Shown piece after piece: positions 1 to 9,392 of a DNA stretch of 64,000 nucleotides. The position numbers were made by a program, and so were the translations under genes. The notes below the pieces were generated by a model that made no database searches, was not told the DNA's origin, and saw only the letters and a program-made list of their open reading frames with translations. Numbering within the stretch: position 1 is the first letter of the stretch; every line of letters begins with the position of its first letter. The stretch comes from Pseudomonas sp. R28(2017) (GTDB taxonomy: Bacteria; Pseudomonadota; Gammaproteobacteria; Pseudomonadales; Pseudomonadaceae): NCBI RefSeq assembly GCF_002112505.1, contig NZ_NEHW01000001.1, forward strand, positions 496,001 to 560,000, given 5' to 3'.

Positions 1-556
1 AGCGACCGATCAGCTCGCGATCCTTGAGGAAGAAGAACACCAGGATCGGCACCAGCACCAGGTAGATCATCGCGTTGACCAGCAGCGGCAGGCTGGACAG
101 CGAGAAGGTCAGCGCCCATTGGCCGAACTTGCCGATTTCACCCCGTACCGACTCGATCGCATGCAGCACCTGCTCGTCCGACACCAGGTGCGGATAACGC
201 TCGGGCAGCAGCAACAACAGCGACTGCCATTTGCCAAGCATGCCCGGCAGTTCGTTGAACAAGGTGATCAGCTGATGCCAGAGCAGTGGCACCAGCACCA
301 GCATGAACACCGCCAGTGCCCCCATGAACAGGGCGAATACCAGCATCACTGCCAGCCGGGTCGGCACCCGCACGCGCTCCAGGGCGTTGACCAGGCCCTG
401 CATCAGGAACGCCAGGACCATGCCCGCCAGCACCGGCGCGAGCATGCCACCAAGGGTGAGTACCGCGGTAAAAGCCAGGAACAGCAGGACCGCCAGCACC
501 ACGGCTTCCTCATCGGAAAAGTAGCGCTCTATCCAGTCGCGAAGCACTTTGAACAT
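1..556 (-). CDS. perM: AI-2E/PerM-family transporter, N-terminal part
   Basis: Only the first ~185 residues are in the window; the gene runs off the left edge. The protein starts MFKVLRDWIERYFSDEE and has several long hydrophobic stretches (about residues 17-50, 60-80 and 150-175) consistent with the AI-2E exporter/PerM (UPF0118) permease fold of about eight membrane helices. These are inner-membrane proteins of generally unproven substrate. It follows the TusA-like gene on the same strand after 19 bases, so the two are probably co-transcribed. The family call is good; substrate unknown. Confidence 0.8.
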   Translation of the reverse strand, partial: MFKVLRDWIERYFSDEEAVVLAVLLFLAFTAVLTLGGMLAPVLAGMVLAFLMQGLVNALERVRVPTRLAVMLVFALFMGALAVFMLVLVPLLWHQLITLFNELPGMLGKWQSLLLLLPERYPHLVSDEQVLHAIESVRGEIGKFGQWALTFSLSSLPLLVNAMIYLVLVPILVFFFLKDRELIGR

Positions 557-575
557 TGACGATCCTTGGGTTGGC

Positions 576-815
576 TCAGGCCTTGCGCAGCCAGTAGGTG
601 TAGGTACCGGCCTCGGCCGTTTCGTGCAGCAGGGTATGACCGGCAAGCTGGGCAAAAGTGCGGAAGTCGCGCTGCGAACCGGCGTCGGTGGCGATCACCT
701 TCAGTACCGCTCCGCTGGCCAGGCGGTTGAGTTCCATCTTTGCCTTCAACAGCGGCAGCGGGCAATTCAGCCCGCTGGCGTCGAGCTCGGCGTCGCAGGT
801 CAGGGTGTCACTCAT
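576..815 (-). CDS. tusA: TusA-family sulfur carrier protein
   Basis: A 79-residue cytosolic protein with the TusA/SirA signature GLNCPLP, where Cys18 is the expected persulfide acceptor. TusA proteins pass sulfur from cysteine desulfurase to tRNA thiolation or molybdenum cofactor routes. The start at MSDTL was chosen because it gives the usual family length; the upstream extension has no family similarity. From memory, P. aeruginosa has a TusA-like gene (PA1006) next to nadA and an M48 protease, linked to molybdenum homeostasis, so that role is as likely as canonical tRNA thiolation. It is divergent from the protease gene. Confidence 0.85.
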   Translation of the reverse strand: MSDTLTCDAELDASGLNCPLPLLKAKMELNRLASGAVLKVIATDAGSQRDFRTFAQLAGHTLLHETAEAGTYTYWLRKA

Positions 816-934
816 CGGGCGCGTCTCCAGGGGCGGGGCGGACAGTCGTGGGAAAAGCTCGGTAGCATACCGCCACTGGTCGGCTCCGCGCGACCCGGCT
901 ACAGTAAGGCTTTTTGATCGACGCGAGCTTCTGC

Positions 935-2371
935 ATGAATCTACTGCGCCCCACCCTGCTGGCGCTGGCCTGCCTGATGGCCCTTCCCGGCCATGCCGAC
1001 GACCTGCCGTCACTGGGCGACGCCAGCTCCGCGATCGTCTCGCCCAAACAGGAGCACGACCTCGGCCGCGCCTGGCTGAGCCTGCTGCGCGGCCAGGTCA
1101 ACCAGCTCAACGACCCGCAGCTCAAGGACTACGTCGAAACCACCGTCTACCGCCTGGCCGAAACCAGCCAGCTGCAGGACCGGCGCCTGGAGTTCATCCT
1201 CATCGACAGCCGTGAGCTCAACGCCTTTGCCGCGCCTGGCGGCATTGTCGGGGTCAACGGCGGCCTGTTCCTCAACGCGCAGACCGAAGGCGAATACGCC
1301 TCGGTACTGGCGCACGAACTGGCGCACTTGTCGCAACGCCACTTCGCCCGTGGCGTCGAAGCCCAGCAGCGCATGCAGCTGCCGATGATGGCTGCACTGC
1401 TGGCCGGTATCGTGCTGGCAGCAGGGGGCGCGGGTGATGCCGGCATTGGCATGATCGCCGGCACCCAGGCCGCGGCGATCCAGGAGCAACGGCGCTTCTC
1501 GCGGCAGAACGAGCAAGAGGCCGACCGCGTCGGTATCCAGAACCTGGAAAAAGCCGGCTACGATCCGCGCAACATGCCGACCATGTTCGAACGCCTGGCG
1601 CGCCAGTACCGCTACGACGCCAAGCCGCCAGAATTCCTGCTGACCCACCCGGTGACCGAATCGCGTATCGCCGACACCCGCAACCGTGCCGAGCAGGCGC
1701 CCAAGGGCGGCGTCGAAGACAGCCAGCGCTACCAACTGATCCGCGCCCGCGTGGCACTCACCTACGAGGGCACCCCGGGCCTGGCGGCCAAGCGCTTCCG
1801 CGCCCAGCTCGACGAAGACCCGAAACTGGACGCTGCGCGCTACGGCCTGGCCCTGGCGCAGATCAAGGGCGGCCAGCTCAATGAAGCGCGGGAAAACCTC
1901 AAGCCGCTGCTGGCCAAGGCGCCCAACGACATCACCTACAACCTCGCGCAGATCGACCTGGACATCACCAACAACCGCCTGGCCGATGCGCAGCAGCGCG
2001 CCGAGCGCATGCAGGGGTTGTACCCGGGCAACTATCCGCTGAAACAGGTGCGTGCCGACCTGTTGGTGAAGCAGAACAAGCCGGCCGAGGCCGAGAAGGT
2101 GCTGGACGACCTGCTCAAGAGCCGGCCGGATGACCCGGACGTGTGGTACGACATGGCCGAGGTGCGCGGGTTGTCGGGCAATACCATCGGCCTGCACCGG
2201 GCGCGCGCGGAATACTTCACGCTGGTGGGGGATTTCGACCAGGCGATCCAGCAGCTGGATTACGCCAAGCGTCGGGCGGGCAGCAACTTCCCGCTGGCCT
2301 CGCAGATCGACCAGCGCCAGCGCGAGATCATGGAACAGAAGCGCATGGTTCAGGAAATGATGGGGCGCTGA
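935..2371 (+). CDS. bepA: BepA-like periplasmic M48 metalloprotease with TPR domain
   Basis: 478 residues. A signal peptide (about 1-21, ending GHA) is followed by an M48 peptidase domain with the zinc motif HELAH at residues 127-131 and a downstream glutamate in NEQEADRVG. The C-terminal ~200 residues are TPR-like helices. E. coli BepA (487 aa) has the same layout; it degrades stalled LptD and assists beta-barrel assembly. The ATG at 935 was preferred over an in-frame TTG at 914 because it places the signal peptide at the N-terminus. Single gene, divergent from tusA. Confidence 0.88.
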   Translation: MNLLRPTLLALACLMALPGHADDLPSLGDASSAIVSPKQEHDLGRAWLSLLRGQVNQLNDPQLKDYVETTVYRLAETSQLQDRRLEFILIDSRELNAFAAPGGIVGVNGGLFLNAQTEGEYASVLAHELAHLSQRHFARGVEAQQRMQLPMMAALLAGIVLAAGGAGDAGIGMIAGTQAAAIQEQRRFSRQNEQEADRVGIQNLEKAGYDPRNMPTMFERLARQYRYDAKPPEFLLTHPVTESRIADTRNRAEQAPKGGVEDSQRYQLIRARVALTYEGTPGLAAKRFRAQLDEDPKLDAARYGLALAQIKGGQLNEARENLKPLLAKAPNDITYNLAQIDLDITNNRLADAQQRAERMQGLYPGNYPLKQVRADLLVKQNKPAEAEKVLDDLLKSRPDDPDVWYDMAEVRGLSGNTIGLHRARAEYFTLVGDFDQAIQQLDYAKRRAGSNFPLASQIDQRQREIMEQKRMVQEMMGR

Positions 2372-2372
2372 T

Positions 2373-2465
2373 GGCCTATTCGCGGGCAAGCCAGCTCCCA
2401 CAGGTACAGCGTTGTCCTTGAGGATTACGCTGTACCCGTGGGAGCGGGCTTGCCCGCGAAGCAGG
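2373..2465. repeat. Inverted pair of P. putida-type REP elements
   Basis: Two copies of a roughly 34-base repeat with core TTCGCGGGCAAGC face each other (2373-2406 and 2432-2465), flanking a short spacer. The pair lies between the convergent ends of bepA and nadA and can form a large cruciform/hairpin, so it may also act as a bidirectional terminator or mRNA stabiliser. The left copy has a small core change (AAGCCAGC for AAGCCCGC). Confidence 0.85.
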
Positions 2466-2480
2466 CGACGCGGTCTGGCG

Positions 2481-3539
2481 TCAGGCGTTACCGGAGAGCT
2501 TCAGGCGAGCCGCCTGGGTAAAGTCCAGCATGCGGTTCAGCGGCTTGATCGCCTTGGGCACCAGCGCCGGGTCTACGAAGATTTCATCCCCGCCATTACG
2601 CAGGCAGTGCAGCACCCGCTCCAGGGTATTCATCGCCATCCACGGGCAGTGCGCGCAGCTGCGGCACGCCGCGCCGTTGCCGGCAGTCGGTGCTTCGACG
2701 AATTCCTTGTCAGGGCACAGCTGCTGCATCTTGTAGAAGATGCCGCGGTCGGTGGCGACGATGAAGGTCTTGTTCGGCAGGGTCTGCGCCGCCTTGATCA
2801 GCTGGCTGGTGGAGCCCACCGCGTCGGCCAGCTCGATCACGGCTTCCGGCGACTCCGGGTGCACCAGGATCGCAGCATCGGGATACAGCGCCTTCATGTC
2901 AGCCAGCTGGCGCGACTTGAACTCTTCGTGGACGATGCAGGCACCGTCCCACAGCAGCATGTCGGCACCGGTCTGCTTCTGGATGTAGCGCCCCAGGTGC
3001 TGGTCCGGCCCCCAGATGATGGTCTCGCCGTTGTCCATCAGGCTTTCGACGATTTCCAGCGCGCAGCTCGACGTCACCACCCAGTCGGCCCGCGCCTTCA
3101 CCGCGGCGGAGGTGTTGGCATAGACCACCACGGTGCGCTCCGGGTGCTGGTCGCAGAAGGCCGAGAACTCTTCGACCGGGCAGCCCAGGTCGAGCGAGCA
3201 GGTAGCCTCCAGGGTCGGCATCAGCACGCGCTTTTCGGGAGTGAGGATCTTGGCGGTTTCGCCCATGAAACGCACACCGGCGACGATCACCGTCTCGGCT
3301 GGGTGGTTCTTGCCGAAGCGGGCCATTTCCAGCGAGTCGGACACGCAACCGCCGGTCTCTTCGGCCAGCGCCTGGATGACCGGGTCGCAGTAGTAGTGAG
3401 CCACCAGCACGGCATTCTGCGCTTTCAGCTCGGCAGCGATGGCCGCACGGTATTCGGCCTCCTGCTCGGCGGTCAGCGGGTTGGGCTGCTTGGCGTCAAG
3501 GTGGGCCTGAACCAACAGGCGTTCGGAAATCTGGGTCAT
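2481..3539 (-). CDS. nadA: Quinolinate synthase A
   Basis: 352 residues. NadA condenses iminoaspartate with dihydroxyacetone phosphate to quinolinate in de novo NAD synthesis, using a [4Fe-4S] cluster. The cysteines expected as ligands are present: one in [10 protein letters not shown], one in [10 protein letters not shown] and one in the C-terminal [18 protein letters not shown] stretch. An N-terminal YYCDP motif is also typical. Length and motifs match the long form found in gamma-proteobacteria. The REP pair separates it from the convergent bepA. Confidence 0.96.
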   Translation of the reverse strand: MTQISERLLVQAHLDAKQPNPLTAEQEAEYRAAIAAELKAQNAVLVAHYYCDPVIQALAEETGGCVSDSLEMARFGKNHPAETVIVAGVRFMGETAKILTPEKRVLMPTLEATCSLDLGCPVEEFSAFCDQHPERTVVVYANTSAAVKARADWVVTSSCALEIVESLMDNGETIIWGPDQHLGRYIQKQTGADMLLWDGACIVHEEFKSRQLADMKALYPDAAILVHPESPEAVIELADAVGSTSQLIKAAQTLPNKTFIVATDRGIFYKMQQLCPDKEFVEAPTAGNGAACRSCAHCPWMAMNTLERVLHCLRNGGDEIFVDPALVPKAIKPLNRMLDFTQAARLKLSGNA

Positions 3540-3717
3540 GATCGCTGGACCTGCAGGCGCGCGTGCGCGTCAAATCGAGTGTATCACCCGGCCCTGGCAG
3601 ATCGGCTAAGGATGCCGGACGGCAGGCACGCCGCCACGGCCCTCTGCGGGCGCGGATTATTATCGGACGCCGAAGGCTACAGACAATCAAGGGAATTCTA
3701 AAGTGGTTTTTGTACAG

Positions 3718-3763
3718 CCTGCACTGGCCTGTTCGCGGGCAAACTCGCTAACAGGCCAGTGCC
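3718..3763. terminator. Inverted repeat downstream of the DUF945 gene
   Basis: A perfect 12-base stem (CACTGGCCTGTT / AACAGGCCAGTG) encloses a loop containing the core of the local REP sequence. It lies just past the stop of the DUF945 gene on the minus strand. It lacks a clear T-run, so it may be a degenerate REP rather than an intrinsic terminator. The rest of 3540-3717 holds no gene and must contain the nadA promoter. Confidence 0.5.
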
Positions 3764-3773
3764 CCTCGCCAGG

Positions 3774-5285
3774 TCAGCCTTCCTGCGGCTGCATCGCGGC
3801 AAAATGCGCCGCCAGCAGCATGGCAAACTCTTCGACGGTCATCTTCTTGCCATTGAAGTCAACCATGCCATCGGCATAGTGCAGGCTCGATACCACATCG
3901 TTGCCCTGCACGGTGGCCATGCCGCTCTGCAGCGCCATCATGCCGACCATTTCCCCGGCCTGGCTCGATTGCGCGGCAATCGCCTGGGCATCGGTCTGCC
4001 CATCCAGCAGCGCCTGCAAGGTCGCCAGGTCCCCGATCATCGGCTTGGACAACGACAGCTTGCTTTTCACCTCGGTGATCAACTGCTTGCTCAGCTGGTC
4101 AGGCGGCAGGTCGAACGAAGCCGGGCTGGCGAAATCCATCGACAGGTCGAAGCGGCTCTCGCCATTGGCTGTGCGCAACGCCAGGTTCTCGATCGCCAGC
4201 TTGGGCTTGGAGGCCAGCAACTGTTGCAGGTCACCATGGAACCGGGCTTTTTCCGCCTCATCCATCTGGATTTCCGGCACCGGCTGGCCGGCAGCCTGGG
4301 CAGCCTCGAACTCCGGCAAGTGGGCCTGGTACCACTTCGACAGTGACTGCAAGGCCGGGGCATTGAGCGACTTGACGCTCACCCCCATCTGCGCATTACC
4401 GACTGCGCGGCCGTCCCAGGTGATGTCCGCCACCCGGTAATCCACACGGCCACCCACGGTGTCTGGGCCATCCAGGGTCTGCAGGGCGTTCTGCTCCAGG
4501 CCCTTGAGCAGCAGCACCTGCTGCTTGTCACCCAGGGTGGCCTTGGCCTCGGCCAGCAGCAGGTCGACATTGCCGACATACACTGCGTCATGCTTGCTGG
4601 CCGCCAGGTTGCCGCCGACCTTCAGGCCCGAGAGTTCGAAGGTGGCCGGCGGATGGTCCTCGCCGACCAGCTTGATCTCCAAGCGGTCTGCGCTGCCATG
4701 GAACTTCGACGCCTTGCCTTCCTGATCGCCGCTGACCTCCAATGACATGCCCGAGAACTCCAGGCTGCTGCCGTCGGCCTCGGTGCGCTTGAGCGGCGCC
4801 ACGGTGACGGTGCTGTCGACGTTGCCCGAGAAGCCCAGGCTGGTGTGCGCGCTGATCGGCGAATGCTCGCCTGCCGCAGCGAACCACGGCGCAGTGATGT
4901 CATCCTTCTGCAGGGTGCTGCTGCTCGTCGCCAGCACCGGCACCAGCTTCAACGCCTTGACCCGCGACCAGGGGAACGGGCCGTGCTCGATCTGGTCGGT
5001 CATGCCCAGGTCGAAACTGACCACTTCGCCATGGCCAAGATTGATGTCCTTGGCTTTGAGCCGGTACTGCGCAGTACTGCTGAAGAAATGCTGATCGAGC
5101 GAGACCAGCTCGACGGTCATGCTGCCGCCATAGTTGGTCAGGGCCTTCTTGAGCTGTGCGTTGCTGCGACTGACAGCGTTGTCCAGCTCCCCAGGCAGTT
5201 GCTTGCCGGTGTACCAGGCGCCAGCGGTGGTCACGACGGCGATGGCGATGGCCAGGCCGGAAAGGATGCCTACTGATTTCTTCAT
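3774..5285 (-). CDS. DUF945 (YdgA-type) envelope protein
   Basis: 503 residues. An N-terminal uncleaved-anchor-like helix (about 4-24, MKKSVGILSGLAIAIAVVTT) is followed by a long periplasmic beta-rich domain typical of DUF945/YdgA. YdgA-family proteins have no firmly established biochemical role. It is a single gene with a ~475-base intergenic region upstream, which it shares divergently with the puuP-like gene. Confidence 0.82.
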   Translation of the reverse strand: MKKSVGILSGLAIAIAVVTTAGAWYTGKQLPGELDNAVSRSNAQLKKALTNYGGSMTVELVSLDQHFFSSTAQYRLKAKDINLGHGEVVSFDLGMTDQIEHGPFPWSRVKALKLVPVLATSSSTLQKDDITAPWFAAAGEHSPISAHTSLGFSGNVDSTVTVAPLKRTEADGSSLEFSGMSLEVSGDQEGKASKFHGSADRLEIKLVGEDHPPATFELSGLKVGGNLAASKHDAVYVGNVDLLLAEAKATLGDKQQVLLLKGLEQNALQTLDGPDTVGGRVDYRVADITWDGRAVGNAQMGVSVKSLNAPALQSLSKWYQAHLPEFEAAQAAGQPVPEIQMDEAEKARFHGDLQQLLASKPKLAIENLALRTANGESRFDLSMDFASPASFDLPPDQLSKQLITEVKSKLSLSKPMIGDLATLQALLDGQTDAQAIAAQSSQAGEMVGMMALQSGMATVQGNDVVSSLHYADGMVDFNGKKMTVEEFAMLLAAHFAAMQPQEG

Positions 5286-5760
5286 GAATAGTACCGATCG
5301 ATGTCCATATGGGCAGTTTCGCAGCCAGTCGGCTGCAAGGGGTGCAAAAGGATATCATCGCCGCGAAAGCCAGGTGACCGCGTCAAGGCAGAAAGGTTGG
5401 ATTTGGGAAATGTCCGACAATCGTGCAATCGTTAATTTTTACGAACATTCAAGTCGATCGAAACCGCAAAAAAACGCGCAAAAACCGAACATTCAGCCTG
5501 TTTAACCGATAAATATTTCAATTTCGCAACATCTTGTCATGTTTAACTTGACGCCTCCCTACCAATCGTTTTTTATTTTCACCACCTCGCCCAGCGCCCG
5601 ATCCACGAAGAAGAAAAAGTCGCGCCGTCATGATGCTCGGATGCCCCTGCCCGCACGCTTCAACCTCCTCGCCACGGCACTGCAAGCCTGACGTCGGCGC
5701 CTAGCCCGCGCCTATCTCTGCTCCAAACAAAAAAGGTGAACAACATGGAGCCACACCAGC
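5286..5760. other. AT-rich divergent intergenic region (DUF945 gene / puuP)
   Basis: No gene is supported here. The stretch 5430-5580 is markedly AT-rich for this window. The decamer CGAACATTCA occurs twice in direct orientation, at 5442-5451 and 5486-5495 (44 bases apart), a possible operator. A weak sigma70-like candidate for puuP is TTGACG at 5548-5553 followed 17 bases later by TTTTAT. A short reading frame (MEPHQHAA, 5745-5771) overlaps the puuP start. Confidence 0.45.
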
Positions 5761-7113
5761 ATGCAGCATGACCACAACGCCACCGGCAACGGCCAATTCC
5801 GTAAATCCCTGCGCCTCTGGCACGTAGTCATCATCGGTCTGGCGTACCTCACGCCAATGACCGTGTTCGACACGTTCGGCATCGTGTCCGGCGTGACCTC
5901 CGGCCACGTGCCCAGCGCCTACCTGCTGGCCCTGGCCGGCGTTCTGTTCACCGCTGTGAGCTACGGCACGCTGGTACGCCGCTTCCCACAGTCCGGTTCT
6001 GCGTACACCTACACCCAACGCGCCATCAACCCACACGTGGGCTTCCTGGTCGGCTGGTCTTCGCTGCTTGATTACCTCTTGCTGCCCATGGTCAACGCCT
6101 TGCTGGCCAAGCTCTACCTCTCGGCCATGTTCCCCGAGGTGCCGGCGTGGATGTGGGTGGCTGGCTTCGTTACCCTGATCAGCCTGATCAACATGCGCAG
6201 CATCAATTTGGTGGCGCATTTCAACCTGCTGTTCGTGGTTGTGCAGCTGATGATCATGTCGGTGTTCATCTACCTCTGCATCCGCGGCCTGGACCAGGGC
6301 GAGGGACTGGGTACCTCCTGGAGCCTGACCCCGTTCGCCGACTCGCAGACGCAGCTCAGCGCCCTGGCTGCCGGCGCAACCATCCTGTGCTTCTCGTTCC
6401 TGGGCTTCGACGCAGTGACCTGCCTGTCCGAAGAAACCAAGGACCCAGGCAAGATCATCCCGCGGGCGATCTTCCTCACCGCCCTGATCGGCGGCGTGGT
6501 GTTCATCGGCGTGTCGTATTTCATGCAGGCCTACTTCCCGACCAACGCACGCTTCCACGACCCGGAAGCGGCACTGCCGGAAATCGCCCTGTATGTCGGC
6601 GGCAAGCTGTTCCAGTCGATCTTCATCGCCTGCACCGTGATCAACACCATCGCCTCGGGCCTGGCTTCGCAGACCAGCGTTTCGCGCCTGCTGTACGTCA
6701 TGGGCCGCGACAATGTGATCCCGAGCAGCGTGTTCGCCCGCCTGCATTCGCGCTACAAGACCCCGATCGTGAACATTGCCGTGGTCGGCGTGATCGCCCT
6801 TTCGGCCATCTTCTTCGACCTGGTCACCGCCACTTCGATCATCAACTTCGGCGCGCTGGTAGCATTCAGCTTCGTCAACCTGTCGGTGATCAGCCACTGC
6901 TACCTGCGCGAGGGCAATCGCCAGGGGTTGGCCAACAAGGTGAAGTACCTGGCCCTGCCGACCATCGGCTTCTGCATCATCGCCAAGCTCTGGCTTGACC
7001 TCAACGAGCATTCGCTGATCTTTGGCGGCCTGTGGGCACTGGCGGGGCTGCTGCACCTGGCCTGGCTGACCAAGGCCTTCCGGGTCTCGCCACCGAACTA
7101 CGTCGCTGATTGA
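5761..7113 (+). CDS. puuP: PuuP-like putrescine importer (APC superfamily)
   Basis: 450 residues with about 12 membrane helices, an amino acid-polyamine-organocation permease of the inner membrane. It closely resembles E. coli PuuP as I recall it: [19 protein letters not shown] near residue 28, [57 protein letters not shown] and FFDLVTAT. PuuP imports putrescine by proton symport. The 5761 ATG is the first start after an in-frame stop at 5737 and has GGAG ten bases upstream. A terminator-like hairpin and then a chemoreceptor gene follow on the same strand, suggesting a polyamine uptake and sensing pair. Confidence 0.9.
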   Translation: MQHDHNATGNGQFRKSLRLWHVVIIGLAYLTPMTVFDTFGIVSGVTSGHVPSAYLLALAGVLFTAVSYGTLVRRFPQSGSAYTYTQRAINPHVGFLVGWSSLLDYLLLPMVNALLAKLYLSAMFPEVPAWMWVAGFVTLISLINMRSINLVAHFNLLFVVVQLMIMSVFIYLCIRGLDQGEGLGTSWSLTPFADSQTQLSALAAGATILCFSFLGFDAVTCLSEETKDPGKIIPRAIFLTALIGGVVFIGVSYFMQAYFPTNARFHDPEAALPEIALYVGGKLFQSIFIACTVINTIASGLASQTSVSRLLYVMGRDNVIPSSVFARLHSRYKTPIVNIAVVGVIALSAIFFDLVTATSIINFGALVAFSFVNLSVISHCYLREGNRQGLANKVKYLALPTIGFCIIAKLWLDLNEHSLIFGGLWALAGLLHLAWLTKAFRVSPPNYVAD

Positions 7114-7125
7114 CTCCAGCCACCG

Positions 7126-7155
7126 ACAACGCCCGCGCCTGAACGCGGGCGTTGT
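7126..7155 (+). terminator. Hairpin between puuP and the chemoreceptor gene
   Basis: A 12-base stem (ACAACGCCCGCG / CGCGGGCGTTGT) with a six-base loop directly follows puuP and is followed by TGTTG. It may terminate or attenuate puuP transcription ahead of the chemoreceptor gene. Confidence 0.7.
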
Positions 7156-7179
7156 TGTTGAACGATAAGGAAAGTCCTC

Positions 7180-9246
7180 ATGCCGCTGCGTCGCCTCTCC
7201 ATCCAGTGGAAGATCACCCTGCTCACCGGCCTGTGCCTGCTGGCCATCGTCGCCCTGCTGGTCGCCAGCTCACTGACCCAGTCGCGGCGGAGCGCGGCGC
7301 TGGTCAACCAGGCCAGCACCGAAATGCTCGAACACAGTGCGCGCCTGCGCCTGCAGGCCCACGCCGAAACCCAGGCGCTGCGCATCCAGCGCTACTTCAT
7401 GGACGCCTACCAGTACGGCAACGGCTTCGCCCGCCTGGTCCAGGTGCTCAAGGCCAAGGGCGGCAGCGACCTGCGCGCCGAACTGACCCGCCAGGCCCAC
7501 GCCAGCCTGGCCGGCAACCCGGACGTGATCGGCTTGTACCTGGTGTTCCAGCCCAATGCGCTGGACCACCAGGACAATCAGTTCATCGGCCAGGAGACCA
7601 GTGGCAGCAACGAAAGCGGACGTTTCTCGCTGTACTGGTCGCAACCCCGCCCAGGCACCCTGGAGCTGGAAGCGATGCCCGAGTCGATGCTGGGTGACAA
7701 CAGCCCCGGCACCAATGGCCAGGCCAGGAACCGCTGGCTGACCTGCCCGCAGGAAACCGCCAGGGCCTGCATGCTCGAGCCTTACCTGGACGAGGTCAAT
7801 GGCCACCAGGTGCTGATGACCAGCATCGCCCTGCCCTTGCTGGAAAACGGCAAGGTCGTCGGCGTGGTCGGCCTGGACATCGGCCTGGACAACCTCCAGC
7901 AACTGAGCCTGGATGGCCAACAGGAGCTGTTCGACGGCCAAGGCCAGGTCAGCATTGTCAGTGCAGCCGGCCTGCTCGCCGGGCACAGTCGTGACGCCAG
8001 CAAGCTGGGCCAGCCGCTAGACAAGGCGGTAGACCAGGGCATGCTGCGCGTAACACACCCATTTGCGCCCATTCCTGATGCCACCGCCTGGCAGGTGCAA
8101 CTGGAACTGCCGGAAGCCGTGCTGCAAGCGCCAGCCCTGGCCCTCAACCAGCGCCTGGATACCCATAACCAGAGCGCCAACCTGACCAGTCTGCTGATCG
8201 GCCTGGGCGCCGCGATCATCGGCCTGTTGCTGGTCTGGCTGACCGCCCGAGGCGTTACCCGGCCAATCCTCGCCGTGGCTGCCCGCCTGGAAGACATCGC
8301 CAGCGGCGAAGGCGACCTGACCCGTCGCCTGGACTACGCCCGCCAGGACGAACTGGGCCAGCTGACAGGCTGGTTCAACCGTTTCCTCGACAAGCTGCAA
8401 CCAGTGATCGCCCAGGTCAAAGGCTCGCTGCTCGAAGCCCGCGGCACCGCCGACCAGTCCGCCGCCATCGCCAGCCAGACCAGCAATGGCATGCAGCAGC
8501 AGCAACGGGAAATCGAACAGGTCGCCACCGCCGCCAACGAAATGAGCGCCACCGCCCAGGACGTCGCCCACAACGCCGCGCAGGCGGCCCAGGCCGCACG
8601 CGGCGCCGATCAGGCCAGCCGTGAGGGCCTGCAGCTGATCGCCAGCACCCGCCAGACCATCGACCAGCTGGCAACCGGCATGGACGCGGCCATGGACGAG
8701 GCCCGTGCGCTGGAGCAGCGCAGCGAGCAGATCGGCTCGGTGCTCGAGGTGATCCGCGCGATTGCCGAGCAGACCAACCTGCTGGCACTCAATGCCGCCA
8801 TCGAAGCCGCACGCGCGGGCGAGGCCGGGCGTGGTTTTGCCGTGGTCGCCGACGAAGTGCGCAGCCTGGCCCAACGCACCCAGGTGTCGGTGGAAGAGAT
8901 CCGCCAGGTGATCGAAGGGCTGCAGCAAGGCACCCAGGACGTGGTCGGTGCCATGCATGAAGGCCAGCGCCAGGCCCAGGCCAGCGCCACGCGCATGGAA
9001 CAGGCATTGCCGGCACTGGAGCGCATCGGCGAGGCCGTGGCGGTGATCAGCGACATGAACCTGCAGATTGCCTCGGCGGCAGAGGAACAGAGTGCGGTGG
9101 CCGAGGAAGTGAACCGCAACGTCGCCGGGATTCGCGACGTGACCGAGTCGCTGTCGGGCCAGGCCGATGAATCGGCGCGGATCAGCCAGGCCCTCAACCG
9201 GCTGGCCAACCAGCAACAGGCATTGATGGAACAGTTTCGCGTCTAG
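7180..9246 (+). CDS. mcpU: Methyl-accepting chemotaxis protein, dCache type (McpU-like)
   Basis: 688 residues. Membrane helix at about 9-31, a large periplasmic ligand-binding region (about 32-335) with the dCache-like [12 protein letters not shown] near its end, a second helix (about 336-358), HAMP, and a cytoplasmic signalling domain with hairpin tip [20 protein letters not shown]. It ends EQFRV, without a C-terminal CheR-tethering pentapeptide. P. putida KT2440 McpU (PP1228) is a polyamine receptor of this class; the adjacent PuuP-like importer supports that assignment. The SD AAGGAAAG precedes the ATG. Receptor class is certain; ligand is inferred from context. Confidence 0.85.
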   Translation: MPLRRLSIQWKITLLTGLCLLAIVALLVASSLTQSRRSAALVNQASTEMLEHSARLRLQAHAETQALRIQRYFMDAYQYGNGFARLVQVLKAKGGSDLRAELTRQAHASLAGNPDVIGLYLVFQPNALDHQDNQFIGQETSGSNESGRFSLYWSQPRPGTLELEAMPESMLGDNSPGTNGQARNRWLTCPQETARACMLEPYLDEVNGHQVLMTSIALPLLENGKVVGVVGLDIGLDNLQQLSLDGQQELFDGQGQVSIVSAAGLLAGHSRDASKLGQPLDKAVDQGMLRVTHPFAPIPDATAWQVQLELPEAVLQAPALALNQRLDTHNQSANLTSLLIGLGAAIIGLLLVWLTARGVTRPILAVAARLEDIASGEGDLTRRLDYARQDELGQLTGWFNRFLDKLQPVIAQVKGSLLEARGTADQSAAIASQTSNGMQQQQREIEQVATAANEMSATAQDVAHNAAQAAQAARGADQASREGLQLIASTRQTIDQLATGMDAAMDEARALEQRSEQIGSVLEVIRAIAEQTNLLALNAAIEAARAGEAGRGFAVVADEVRSLAQRTQVSVEEIRQVIEGLQQGTQDVVGAMHEGQRQAQASATRMEQALPALERIGEAVAVISDMNLQIASAAEEQSAVAEEVNRNVAGIRDVTESLSGQADESARISQALNRLANQQQALMEQFRV

Positions 9247-9253
9247 CCTGTAA

Positions 9254-9350
9254 GGGCCTCTTCGCGGGCAAGCCCGCTCCCACAGGTACCGTGCAGCACT
9301 TGAGGCTTGTGATATCCCTGTGGGAGCGGGCTTGCCCGCGAAGAGGCCGG
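9254..9350. repeat. Inverted pair of P. putida-type REP elements
   Basis: Two near-perfect REP copies (9254-9290 and 9316-9350; core TTCGCGGGCAAGCCCGCTCC) face each other just after the chemoreceptor gene. They form a strong potential hairpin and probably serve as its transcript end. Confidence 0.9.
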
Positions 9351-9392
9351 CACAGGCCCCAAAAAGCAAAATCGTCACACTGAGTTCAAGTT

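Noticed and set aside
1010..2401. 463-codon antisense frame over bepA
   Set aside because: Shadow of the GC-rich bepA gene; no domain and no ribosome site.
5701..7056. 451-codon antisense frame over puuP
   Set aside because: His/Gln-rich antisense shadow of a clear permease.
8017..9378. 453-codon antisense frame over the chemoreceptor
   Set aside because: Antisense shadow that even runs through the REP pair.
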